Positions 38,392 through 47,384 of a stretch of DNA of 64,000 nt are shown here, piece after piece (position 1 is the first letter of the stretch; the number at the start of each line of letters is the position of its first letter). Source of the stretch: Colwellia sp. BRX10-3. Lineage in GTDB: Bacteria; Pseudomonadota; Gammaproteobacteria; Enterobacterales; Alteromonadaceae. The position numbers and the translations under genes were made by a program. The notes beneath the pieces are model-generated. The model did not search any database. It saw only the letters and a list, made by a program, of their open reading frames with translations, and had not been told where the DNA came from. The stretch is from positions 62,001-126,000 of the forward strand of contig NZ_JACGWA010000010.1 of assembly GCF_014077505.1 (NCBI RefSeq), in the 5' to 3' direction.

Positions 38392-38596
38392 ATTTACATA
38401 CCTTGTTATTTTTATTTATCGGTAATGACTTAACCCCATCATACCTATTCATAATTTGAAAAACACTATGGTGTGGTTAACTCGTTGTATTGATACAAAA
38501 CCGATTAACTTAATCATACTTATTTTAATGATTTCTCTAGTCGCTTCTTATAATTTTGATTAAACTACAGCAATTAACAGTTAGAAGCCTATCGTT

Positions 38597-39100
38597 ATGG
38601 AAAAATATCAGGAATTATTAATCGCTTTACGAAAAGTTATTCGTGCGATTGATTTACATTCAAAACATCTTAATAAAACATCGGGTTTAACCAGTCCGCA
38701 ATTATTAATTATGTTAGAAATAGATAAAGCGTCTGGCATAAACTCGAGTCAAGTCGCGAAAATAGTTAATTTAAGCCCCGCAACAGTAACTAATATTATT
38801 GATCGGTTAGAAAATAAAAACTTAATTTCAAGAGTACGAGATACACAAGACAAACGTAAAGTGAGCTTATATTTAACCGATGACGGAAAAGCAATTTTGC
38901 TGAAGGCGCCGCAAGCATTACAAGAACATTTCATTGAAAAATTCTCTAACCTGGCGCAATGGGAGCAATCTCAGTTATTGTCTTCAATGGAAAGATTATC
39001 AGAAATGATGGATGCGGACGAAATTGATGCCGCACCTTTATTGGAGTTACATGCGATGAGCGCCAGTAGTATAAATAAAACTGACGCTACCAAGGGTTAA
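38597..39100 (+). CDS. MarR-family transcriptional regulator (EctR/CosR-like)
   Basis: 167 residues with a winged-helix core (LTSPQLLIMLEI, GINSSQVAKIVNLSPATVTNIIDRLENKNLISR, DKRKVSLYLTDDGK). The sequence is reminiscent of EctR/CosR regulators of compatible-solute genes, and its neighbour is a BCCT transporter, so control of osmolyte uptake or synthesis is a reasonable guess. Its stop overlaps the convergent BCCT gene's stop by 4 bp. Confidence 0.85.
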   Translation: MEKYQELLIALRKVIRAIDLHSKHLNKTSGLTSPQLLIMLEIDKASGINSSQVAKIVNLSPATVTNIIDRLENKNLISRVRDTQDKRKVSLYLTDDGKAILLKAPQALQEHFIEKFSNLAQWEQSQLLSSMERLSEMMDADEIDAAPLLELHAMSASSINKTDATKG

Positions 39101-41046
39101 CGCAACAAGTGTAAAAAGTGTAAATGCTTATGGTATTGATCAATAACATTATTGATCACTGCCGTTTTTGACCAGCCCATAATGTCATAGTCTTGGCCAC
39201 CCTCAACTAGATGCACTTCTGCTCGATAATAACTATGTTCATCTTCATCGGCTTCATTCACATAATCTGGCTGTGAATGTTTTCGAGCAAGTACCCGATA
39301 AACAAACTTTTGCTCTTCGCCGTGATCAACAATTAAGCTCAACCCATCTTCGTGTGAAACAACAACACTGATTTGATTCTTTTGTAACTCTTCAGCTACA
39401 GATTCAAACGCAGGTACAATAGTCTGACTAATAAATTTATTAACATTGCTTTTGTTTGGGTAATCAACAATGTTTTTTAACCGCACTTGCCAACTATCAT
39501 TGTTTTCATTACCTGCATGAGGAACGGCTGATATTAACTGGCTTTCTTGCTTAAAAGCTTCAACCCTTAGCGCTTTAATCAAGCCAACAATGGCAAGCAG
39601 TAGCACCACTGCAAAAGGTAAAGCACTAGCAATAGTCATGGTTTGCAGCGCATTAAGCCCCCCTGCTAACAATAAAATTGCAGCAACTAAGCCTATGCCG
39701 ATAGCCCAATAAACACGCTGCCATAACGGGGTATTATTACTACCGTGTGAACAAAGCATATCAACTACCATTGCGCCAGAATCACAAGAGGTGACAAAAA
39801 ATATCACAATCATCAACACACTAAAGAAAGACAGTAATGTCGATAATGGGAAGTTTTCTAGAAAAACAAATAAGGCTACTGACGAGTCTTTACTAACCAT
39901 CTCGCCTAATTCTACAACCCCTTGGTTATGCACTAAATCAATGGCACTATTACCAAAAATAGTCATCCAAAATAAAGTAAATACGGTCGGAATTAGCATT
40001 ACCCCGATAATGAATTCTCGAATCGTACGACCACGAGATATTCTAGCAATGAACAAGCCAACGAAAGGTGCCCACGCAAGCCACCAACCCCAGTAGAATA
40101 TAGTCCAACCGCCTATCCATCCTGTTTTCTTGTAAGCAAACAAATTAAAGGTGTTATGTACTATATCGGCTAAATAGTCACCAATATTTTGCAAGTAAGC
40201 TTGTAATAAAAATACCGTAGGACCAAGCACAAAAATCAGTATTAATAAAATAACAGCCAAAATCATGTTAGTTTCAGAGAGTATTTTAATACCCTTATCT
40301 AAACCGGTTGCAACCGATATAACCGCTAGCCCTATTATGCCAATCATTATTATTATTTGATTAGTCGTAGAAACATCAATACCAAACAAATAACCGAAAC
40401 CGGCATTAACCTGTGAAGCGCCTAATCCTAATGAAGTAGCCACACCAAAAACAGTACTAACCACTGCAAAAACATCAACTAAATGCCCTGGCCATTGATA
40501 AATTCTGTCACCAATTAAAGGATACAAAGCTGAACGTAAGGTTAAGGGTAAATTATGACGGTAACTAAAATAGGCTAACACCAAGGCAACAATGGCGTAG
40601 ATAGCCCATGCATGAAGTCCCCAGTGAAAAAATGTCATTTTCATCGCTTCTTGAACCGCAGCGATCGTACCAACTTCTGCCGTAGGGGGAGATAAATAGT
40701 GCATCAGAGGTTCTGCTACACCAAAAAACATTAAGCCGATCCCCATTCCTGCGGCAAACAGCATAGAAAGCCAAGTCAGCATAGAATAGTCAGGGGTCGC
40801 ATGATCAGGCCCTAAACGAATATCCCCGTAACGTGAGAATCCTAAAAAGATAACAAAAAAGAAGATAAATGCGACGGTGAGCACATAAAACCAACTGCCG
40901 TTGTCGATAATGCTTGTTTGAATTACGCTAAACAAGCTTTGAGCCTGTTTGGGCAATGCTACTGTATATAGTAAAAGAGCAATAATGATAACTGATGCGC
41001 TAACGAACACTTTTTTATTTAATTGACTCTTGGCGGATAAAGACAA
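39097..41046 (-). CDS. BCCT family choline/glycine betaine transporter (BetT-like)
   Basis: 649-residue secondary transporter with 12 helices and the BCCT signature WGWWLAWAPFVGLFIARISRGRT. GMGIGLMFFGVAEPL in helix 3 is the family's substrate region. A hydrophilic C-terminus of about 150 residues follows, as in osmosensing BetT. The start is TTG at 41046 with AGGGGAAGG immediately upstream. It imports choline or betaine-type osmolytes; which one is not determined. Confidence 0.92.
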   Translation of the reverse strand: MSLSAKSQLNKKVFVSASVIIIALLLYTVALPKQAQSLFSVIQTSIIDNGSWFYVLTVAFIFFFVIFLGFSRYGDIRLGPDHATPDYSMLTWLSMLFAAGMGIGLMFFGVAEPLMHYLSPPTAEVGTIAAVQEAMKMTFFHWGLHAWAIYAIVALVLAYFSYRHNLPLTLRSALYPLIGDRIYQWPGHLVDVFAVVSTVFGVATSLGLGASQVNAGFGYLFGIDVSTTNQIIIMIGIIGLAVISVATGLDKGIKILSETNMILAVILLILIFVLGPTVFLLQAYLQNIGDYLADIVHNTFNLFAYKKTGWIGGWTIFYWGWWLAWAPFVGLFIARISRGRTIREFIIGVMLIPTVFTLFWMTIFGNSAIDLVHNQGVVELGEMVSKDSSVALFVFLENFPLSTLLSFFSVLMIVIFFVTSCDSGAMVVDMLCSHGSNNTPLWQRVYWAIGIGLVAAILLLAGGLNALQTMTIASALPFAVVLLLAIVGLIKALRVEAFKQESQLISAVPHAGNENNDSWQVRLKNIVDYPNKSNVNKFISQTIVPAFESVAEELQKNQISVVVSHEDGLSLIVDHGEEQKFVYRVLARKHSQPDYVNEADEDEHSYYRAEVHLVEGGQDYDIMGWSKTAVINNVIDQYHKHLHFLHLLR

Positions 41047-41218
41047 AGCCTTCCCCTAAATTTAATTTGTATTGATATTATATCTTGTTAATCAAGGTGT
41101 AAATAGTCACTTATGTAAACAATCGCCCGTCTAACGCGATTCTTTGATAAAAGGCTATTTATTATGTTTTTGAAAAAAATCGTATATTTTGTTATCATAC
41201 TGCAAAAGCCTAAAATTA

Positions 41219-41257
41219 GTTAGAGCTCTAACAGTCTCAATAGTTAGAACTCTAAAC
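41219..41257. promoter_or_regulatory. Paired palindromic operators upstream of the TonB receptor
   Basis: A perfect 14-bp palindrome GTTAGAGCTCTAAC (41219-41232) and a near-copy GTTAGAACTCTAAAC (41243-41257), about 24 bp centre to centre. A further half-site ACTCTAA (41281-41287) overlaps the ribosome-binding site of the receptor gene. It is an operator array for an unidentified dimeric regulator, in the region divergent from the BCCT gene. Confidence 0.6.
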
Positions 41258-41298
41258 GTATTTGGCCGTTCAACAATAAAACTCTAAGGGAAACCAAT

Positions 41299-43947
41299 AT
41301 GAAATTTACTAAGCTGCACTGTGCCGTGTTAACAGCGCTAGCAGCATCTGGCTCTTTATATGCCGAAGAAACAAAGACGAAAGCATCAATAGAGACTATT
41401 GAAGTTACCGCTACTAAACGTTCTGAATCAATTCAAGACATTCCAGTTACTGTCACTGCATTAACAGGTGATAGCTTAGAGAAGCTTGGCGTTTCTAATT
41501 TTGACCAATACGTAGAATTTTTACCAAACGTAGTTTTCCAAGGCACCGGCCCTGGTCAAAATGAAATATATATTCGCGGCGCGGCAACTACGCAAACCAA
41601 TATTTCGGTTTCATCAGTTCAAGCATTACAACCTTCTGTTGCTTTTTATCTAGACGAACAACCTGTTTCAATGCAAGGTCGTAACTTAGATATTTATGCA
41701 ACTGACGTTGAACGTATAGAAGTATTACCAGGGCCACAAGGCACACTTTTTGGTGCTAGCTCACAATCAGGCACGGTTCGTTTAATTACCAACAAGCCAA
41801 CACATGATGGTTTCGCTGCAGGTTTTGATACCAGCACAAGCTCTACAAAGGGCGGCGATATGAGTAACTCTGTCGAAGCTTACTTTAATATGTCTTTAAG
41901 TGACTCACTTGCTGTGCGCGTTGTTGCCTATAATGATCATCAAGGCGGTTGGATTGATAATAAATTAAACGATCCTAGCAATGGTGGTTACACCGGTAGT
42001 GCTGTCGTTATTGATAGAATTTCAGCTAATTTCGCTAAGTTAGCCGATCCTGAGAATACTTCGGTTACCATTCCACAAAATGATGTCTTAGTTGAAGATA
42101 ATTTTAACACCGCTAATTACTCTGGTGCACGTTTTGGCTTATCTTACTTAATTAATAATGAGTGGGATTTATTAGTTCAACATACGCAACAGTCTCTCGA
42201 TACTGAAGGTGTGTTTTCTTATGATCCAAACCTTGAGGGTGAAACATCAACAAACCGTTTTACACCAGAAAACAATAATGATGACTTTGGTTTAACCACA
42301 TGGACATTAGAAGGTCGTCTTGAGCACCTTACCCTTGTTTATACCGGTGGTTATTTAGACCGAGATATTAATTCAACTATTGATTACACAGGTTATACCA
42401 ATGGTGGTCAGTTCTCTGCTTATTACGTTTGTAACTATGCAAGTGCACCTGAAGCACAAGAGTGTTTTGACCCTACTAAATTTTACAAAGAAGAAACCAG
42501 TAGCTCTCGTACAACTCATGAGCTTCGTTTCAATACCGCTGCTGAAAACCGCTGGCGTGTAACTGCTGGTGTATTTTATGATACGCAAGAACTATCAACA
42601 GTTGGCCAATTTAAAATTGCTAATACAGAGCTTTTTCCTAATTTAGCCAGAGAGCTTGCCGGTACTGAAGGCATAAACAGTAATGGCGGTCCTTTTTCTT
42701 CTGAAGTGAGCTTCGTTAACGATGTAACTCATACGATAGATCAAATCGCCTTATTTGGTCAGTTTGAATATGACATTACCGACACTGTTACGGCAAGTTT
42801 TGGTGCACGTTGGTATCAAATTGATGACATTTATAAAGGTGCAACTACAACAGCTGATGTTAGTGGTAGATTAAAAGCCTTTGGTGACGGCAGTGATGCT
42901 GCATTAACTGAGTTTTTTGGTGCTGACGAAGCAGCAGCAATTCAAGCCGCTATTGCCAGTGGTCAATTAGAGACAAGCTTACTTGATAGTAATGGTAAGT
43001 TAACCGTTGATGATACTATCATCAAAACTTCAATTGATTGGCAAGTGAATGACGATATGATGGTGTTTGCATCATACTCAGAAGGTTTTAGACCGCCGGT
43101 TACCAACCGTGTAGGTGGTGGTTCTGCTGCGAATCAAGAAGGTGCCTTTGAGGGTTTCCGTATTCCAGTGTACTCAACGACTGATAGCTTAGACAACATA
43201 GAGTTAGGATTTAAATCTACATTGTTTGATCAATCACTTCGCTTCAATGCTACGGCTTATTATTCAAAAATATCTGATCTACAAACATCACGATATGACC
43301 CAACTAATATCAGTTTCTTAGTATTCACTGATAACGTTGGTGATGCAGAAATTAAAGGTATTGATGGTGACTTTAGTTGGGTAGCAACTGATAACTTAGT
43401 TATCTCTGGTGCCTTTAGCTTGATAGATACCGAGTTAACGTCAGTTAATGCTCAGCTTGACGGTATTGCTCCTTCAGCAGGTAGCAGATTACCGTATTCA
43501 GCTAAGTTTTCAGGTAATTTACAAGCTCAATATTTCTATCCAATTGCACAAGATATGACAGGTTATATCAACGGTTCAATCAGTTATACCGGCGAAAGAC
43601 TTGCTGGTATGACAATGGATGCTTATATGATCGAAGATGCCACTAATTTAATTTATGGTACAGGTTCTGGTTTAAGTATTGAAAAAGAATCTGACGTTTA
43701 TTCAGGTGTTAACTATCAAGACACTAATGGCGAAACCTTTGCCGGTGGTCGTTATGTGCAAGATAGTTATGTTTTGGCTAACATAAGCTTTGGTGTAACA
43801 AACGACGAATGGAAAGCTGAGCTTTTCATCGACAACTTAACTGATAAAAGTGCAATATTATATGTTGATACTCAACAGTATACGCCAAAAGTTGTTTCTA
43901 ATAGACCTCGTACAATTGGCTTTAGATTTTCGTACGACTTTTATTAA
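41299..43947 (+). CDS. TonB-dependent receptor
   Basis: 882-residue outer-membrane receptor with a signal peptide (MKFTKLHCAVLTALAASGSLYA), a TonB-box-like IETIEVTATKR, a plug domain (VFQGTGPGQNEIYIRGAATT, DVERIEVLPGPQGTLFGASSQSGTVRLITNKP), and a 22-strand barrel ending in FRFSYDFY with terminal aromatic residue. There is no N-terminal signalling extension. The ligand is unknown; the neighbouring TPR-sulfotransferase gene is a frequent companion of such receptors in Alteromonadales. GGGAAACC precedes the ATG. Confidence 0.94.
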   Translation: MKFTKLHCAVLTALAASGSLYAEETKTKASIETIEVTATKRSESIQDIPVTVTALTGDSLEKLGVSNFDQYVEFLPNVVFQGTGPGQNEIYIRGAATTQTNISVSSVQALQPSVAFYLDEQPVSMQGRNLDIYATDVERIEVLPGPQGTLFGASSQSGTVRLITNKPTHDGFAAGFDTSTSSTKGGDMSNSVEAYFNMSLSDSLAVRVVAYNDHQGGWIDNKLNDPSNGGYTGSAVVIDRISANFAKLADPENTSVTIPQNDVLVEDNFNTANYSGARFGLSYLINNEWDLLVQHTQQSLDTEGVFSYDPNLEGETSTNRFTPENNNDDFGLTTWTLEGRLEHLTLVYTGGYLDRDINSTIDYTGYTNGGQFSAYYVCNYASAPEAQECFDPTKFYKEETSSSRTTHELRFNTAAENRWRVTAGVFYDTQELSTVGQFKIANTELFPNLARELAGTEGINSNGGPFSSEVSFVNDVTHTIDQIALFGQFEYDITDTVTASFGARWYQIDDIYKGATTTADVSGRLKAFGDGSDAALTEFFGADEAAAIQAAIASGQLETSLLDSNGKLTVDDTIIKTSIDWQVNDDMMVFASYSEGFRPPVTNRVGGGSAANQEGAFEGFRIPVYSTTDSLDNIELGFKSTLFDQSLRFNATAYYSKISDLQTSRYDPTNISFLVFTDNVGDAEIKGIDGDFSWVATDNLVISGAFSLIDTELTSVNAQLDGIAPSAGSRLPYSAKFSGNLQAQYFYPIAQDMTGYINGSISYTGERLAGMTMDAYMIEDATNLIYGTGSGLSIEKESDVYSGVNYQDTNGETFAGGRYVQDSYVLANISFGVTNDEWKAELFIDNLTDKSAILYVDTQQYTPKVVSNRPRTIGFRFSYDFY

Positions 43948-43985
43948 GCTGTAATCGAAATCTAAAAAGTTAATATGATCGAAAT

Positions 43986-44019
43986 AAAAACCGTTTGATA
44001 TCTGTATCAAGCGGTTTTT
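43986..44019 (+). terminator. TonB receptor terminator
   Basis: 15-bp stem AAAAACCGTTTGATA (43986-44000) / TATCAAGCGGTTTTT (44005-44019) with a single wobble, TCTG loop, then T. Confidence 0.8.
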
Positions 44020-44083
44020 TATTGTAAAGTACCCGCAAATCTAAAATATAAATAATACCCTAACTTGCTTCGGAGCTAAGTCA

Positions 44084-46081
44084 TTGGACAATACATCTCA
44101 CCCTTCAATTGAAAGCCAATTAAAATCAATTCAAAAATTAATCCAAGCGACAAAGTTCGACGAAGCTATAAAACAATGTAAACAGCTACAAACGCAAAGC
44201 ACAGACTCACAAGATAATATTGAGCTATGGTATTTAATTGCCGTTGCCCAGCGCTATGCAAAAACATTACCGCTAGCGTTAATCAGTATTAATGAATTAC
44301 TTAAACTTGAAAATAAGCACAGTCGAGCAAATCAAGAAAAAGGCTTTATCTATTTAGCGTTAAATGAAAAAATTCTGGCTAAGAAATCATTTGAAAAAGC
44401 TGTAGAGCTCAACCCAAGCTTAGTCGCTAGTTGGCAGGCATTGATTCAACTATACCGTGACGAAAATCAACAAAACAATATCCAAAAAGCGGCAAATCAT
44501 CTAGAAAAACTAAAAAAGTTACCCCCTGCCTTACTCGCTGTTACCGAGTTAATGCTTGAAGGGAAACTATTAAAAGCAGAGCAAATTTGTCGACATTTTT
44601 TACAAAATAATAAGCGCCATGTCGATGGCATGTGCATGCTCGCTGAAATAGGTATAGAACTAAAAATTTATGACGATGCAGAGTTTTTACTGGCCAGTGC
44701 GCTCGAACTAGAGCCCAATCATATCCATGCGCGTTCGCTATACCTCAATTTACTTATCCGCTTAGGTAAATACAAAGTTGCAGAGCAGCAAGTTGAAAAG
44801 CTACTAATAGTACAACCAAGCAATCTTAGTTTTAAGATTGCAAAAGCCAGTGCCCTGACAGGTTTAGGTAAAATAGAAGAAGCTATAATTCTGTTTGAAC
44901 AAGTGGTGGCAGAAAACGATCAAGTGCCAGGCTTTCATCTACAACTAGGTCATGCTCTTAAAACCAAAGGTGATATAGAAAAAGCCGTTATTTCTTACCA
45001 AAAAGCCTATCAGTTAAGCCCAAGCTATGGTGATGCTTTTTGGAGTTTAGCCAATACTAAAACTTACCGTTTTAGTGATAACGAAATTGCTCAAATGCAA
45101 GCACAGCAAGATAATAAAGACTTAGCACTCATAGATAAAATTCAGCTGCATTTTGCTACCGGTAAAGCCCTTGAAGACAGAAAGGATTACGAGCAAGCCT
45201 TTAATGCCTATCAACAAGGCAATGAATTACAGCATGCCAACAGTGGTTTTGACATCAACAAAATTGAACAACAAGTCGCAGAGCAAATAAAGTATTGTAC
45301 TCATGAACTATTTAAAATCCGTGGCAAGTTGGGGCTAAACGCACCCGATCCTATATTTATTGTTGGTTTACCCCGTGCAGGCTCAACCCTACTTGAGCAA
45401 ATTTTAGCGTCGCATAGCCAAGTAGACGGCACTATGGAACTGCACAATATACTGGGTTTGGCATCAAGGCTTCGTGGTCGAAGTAAAAGTCAAAGTGACG
45501 AAGACGCCCAATATCCTAAAAATTTAGCTGAAATTGCCCCCGATTATTTCAAACGTTTTGGTCAACAATTTATTGATGAAACTCAAGTTTATCGAGAAAA
45601 AGCGCCTTTATTTATCGACAAAATGCCGAATAATTTTCTCCACATCGGCCTGATCAGATTAATACTACCGAATGCAAAAATTATAGATGCCAGACGATCA
45701 CCAATGGCTTGCTGTTTCAGTGGTTTTAAACAGTTATTTGCTGAAGGACAAGACTTTAGCTATAACTTAGAAGACATTGGCCGTTACTATCAAGCTTATC
45801 TAAAACTTATGGCGCATTGGCATGATGTTTTACCCGGCTTCGTATTAACCGTGAACCATGAAGATGTAGTAGATGATTTAGAAACACAAGTGCGAAGAAT
45901 GCTTGATTTTGTTGGCTTAGAGTTTGAACAGTCATGTGTTGATTTTCATAAAACCAAACGTAACATTAAAACACCAAGTTCTGAGCAAGTTCGTCAACCA
46001 ATTTATAAAAGTGCCACTGAACAATGGCGACACTTCGAACAACATTTAGAACCATTGAAAAAAGTGCTAAATATCGACTAA
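44084..46081 (+). CDS. TPR repeat protein with C-terminal sulfotransferase domain
   Basis: 665 residues starting at TTG (44084) with CGGAG eight bases upstream. The first 370 residues are about eight TPR motifs (for example LINELLKLENKHSRANQEKGFIYLA in shorter pieces, AIILFEQVVAENDQVPG, AVISYQKAYQLSPSYGDAFW). The C-terminal 270 residues are a PAPS-dependent sulfotransferase with the 5'-phosphosulfate loop IFIVGLPRAGSTLLEQIL and the 3'-phosphate region IIDARRSPMACCFS. The substrate is unknown; cytoplasmic by lack of signal. Confidence 0.9.
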   Translation: MDNTSHPSIESQLKSIQKLIQATKFDEAIKQCKQLQTQSTDSQDNIELWYLIAVAQRYAKTLPLALISINELLKLENKHSRANQEKGFIYLALNEKILAKKSFEKAVELNPSLVASWQALIQLYRDENQQNNIQKAANHLEKLKKLPPALLAVTELMLEGKLLKAEQICRHFLQNNKRHVDGMCMLAEIGIELKIYDDAEFLLASALELEPNHIHARSLYLNLLIRLGKYKVAEQQVEKLLIVQPSNLSFKIAKASALTGLGKIEEAIILFEQVVAENDQVPGFHLQLGHALKTKGDIEKAVISYQKAYQLSPSYGDAFWSLANTKTYRFSDNEIAQMQAQQDNKDLALIDKIQLHFATGKALEDRKDYEQAFNAYQQGNELQHANSGFDINKIEQQVAEQIKYCTHELFKIRGKLGLNAPDPIFIVGLPRAGSTLLEQILASHSQVDGTMELHNILGLASRLRGRSKSQSDEDAQYPKNLAEIAPDYFKRFGQQFIDETQVYREKAPLFIDKMPNNFLHIGLIRLILPNAKIIDARRSPMACCFSGFKQLFAEGQDFSYNLEDIGRYYQAYLKLMAHWHDVLPGFVLTVNHEDVVDDLETQVRRMLDFVGLEFEQSCVDFHKTKRNIKTPSSEQVRQPIYKSATEQWRHFEQHLEPLKKVLNID

Positions 46082-46193
46082 CTGGATATAAATAATATAT
46101 TGTCACTCATGAGCCATGACGAGGTAAAATATCAGTCTTCACTCAAATCTATTATCTATGCCAGCGATTAACATTTAGTCTCTTTAGTTTGTT

Positions 46194-46994
46194 TTACATT
46201 TTTTTCTTGGTCGTCATTAAATAACTTGCTATCAGTTCTTCATAATATGGAGAATTTCTTAGTCGACCAATTTCATCCCAGACTTTTTCTATTAGAGCAA
46301 GATTGTTTTTAGCGAAGTGTTTAGAAAACATTAAATGATAAGCTTTTTGGCGTACTGGTGGGGATATTTTGATCACATTAGTAGCTAAATCAGGGAACTG
46401 CTTAAGCAGTTGGTCGGAAAAATTCTCGAGATCAATAACGCCATCCAACCGCCCTACTTTTAACATACTAAATAATTGTTCTTGGCTATCAATTTCATAA
46501 ATAGTTAGCCCACTTTTCCTTAATTCATTTACTATGGAGTAGCCTCTCATCACACCAAATGTTTTATTGGTTGAATTAAATTGGACCCCATCCCAAAGTA
46601 CAGAATTCTCTTTGTTTTGATATAAATAATATGAACGGATACCAACACTTCTCGAAGGATCTTCTTTTCCATCAAGTAATGGATAAACGCCATAATGGCT
46701 GCGTTCAACTTTAAAGCTAGAGCCTAATGCAGCATCCGTTTTTCCAGATTGAGTGTTTAAAAGTACGCGGGGCCAAGGAGAACGGATAAATTTAAATTTG
46801 ATATTAAGGTTTTTTGCAACCTGCTTTAATAGTTCAACAGTTACCCCCGGCCGTTCATTAGGCAGAGAAAATTTAGTGCCCAATATATAAGGCGGAAATG
46901 GGTTTATTGCCATTCCTATTTTTATAGGCTCTGCATAGCAAACCTTCATAAAAATAACTAAACAAAATATAATTTTAGAAAAAATATTAAACAT
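46194..46994 (-). CDS. Periplasmic solute-binding protein (family 3-like)
   Basis: 266 residues with a signal peptide (CLVIFMKVCYAEP) and the SBP_bac_3 pattern: IKIGMAINPFPPYI, GVTVELLKQVAKNLNIKFKFI, PWPRVLLNTQSGKTDAALG, MLKVGRLDGVID. No ABC permease genes are nearby, so it may be an orphan sensor-type or polar-amino-acid binding protein. The start is the ATG at 46994 without a clear ribosome-binding site. Confidence 0.82.
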   Translation of the reverse strand: MFNIFSKIIFCLVIFMKVCYAEPIKIGMAINPFPPYILGTKFSLPNERPGVTVELLKQVAKNLNIKFKFIRSPWPRVLLNTQSGKTDAALGSSFKVERSHYGVYPLLDGKEDPSRSVGIRSYYLYQNKENSVLWDGVQFNSTNKTFGVMRGYSIVNELRKSGLTIYEIDSQEQLFSMLKVGRLDGVIDLENFSDQLLKQFPDLATNVIKISPPVRQKAYHLMFSKHFAKNNLALIEKVWDEIGRLRNSPYYEELIASYLMTTKKKM

Positions 46995-47384
46995 TCAAAA
47001 ACTCTGTGGTGAAAAGAGATACCGATAAACTTTCATCAAAGATTAACAGAGTGGGCAACGAAATGTTAATTATATAGTTGCATTCTTTAAGTGCGCGTAT
47101 AGTAAAAACAATTAACTAGACATCCAGAATATCAAGCACAAAAACGAATGCAGCATACAGTATGAGTATAAAAAAAAACCAACTATTCGAATTGTAGTTG
47201 ATGATGAAAAAAGAAGATGTGACTTCACTAAATAAAACGTAAAGATGTTGTTAGAGTAATGCGGGAGAAATTACCGAAATACACTAAGGCTTAGCGTGTA
47301 TTTCAGGGAGGCATGAATAAAAAACGAGCAAATAAATGCTCGTTTTAGTTCAATCCATAGAAAAAGTTTTAGCACACTAAAAAA
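46995..47384. other. Intergenic region with two hairpins
   Basis: 390 bp without a gene. It contains the hairpin at 47276-47304 (GAAATACAC / GTGTATTTC, 9 bp) and the terminator at 47321-47346. A weak CAACTA/TAGTTG dyad surrounds an ATTCGAAT at 47180-47200. Confidence 0.5.
47321..47346 (-). terminator. RND operon terminator
   Basis: Perfect 10-bp stem AAAACGAGCA (47321-47330) / TGCTCGTTTT (47337-47346), 38 bp past the permease stop, followed on the minus strand by a T-rich stretch. Confidence 0.75.
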
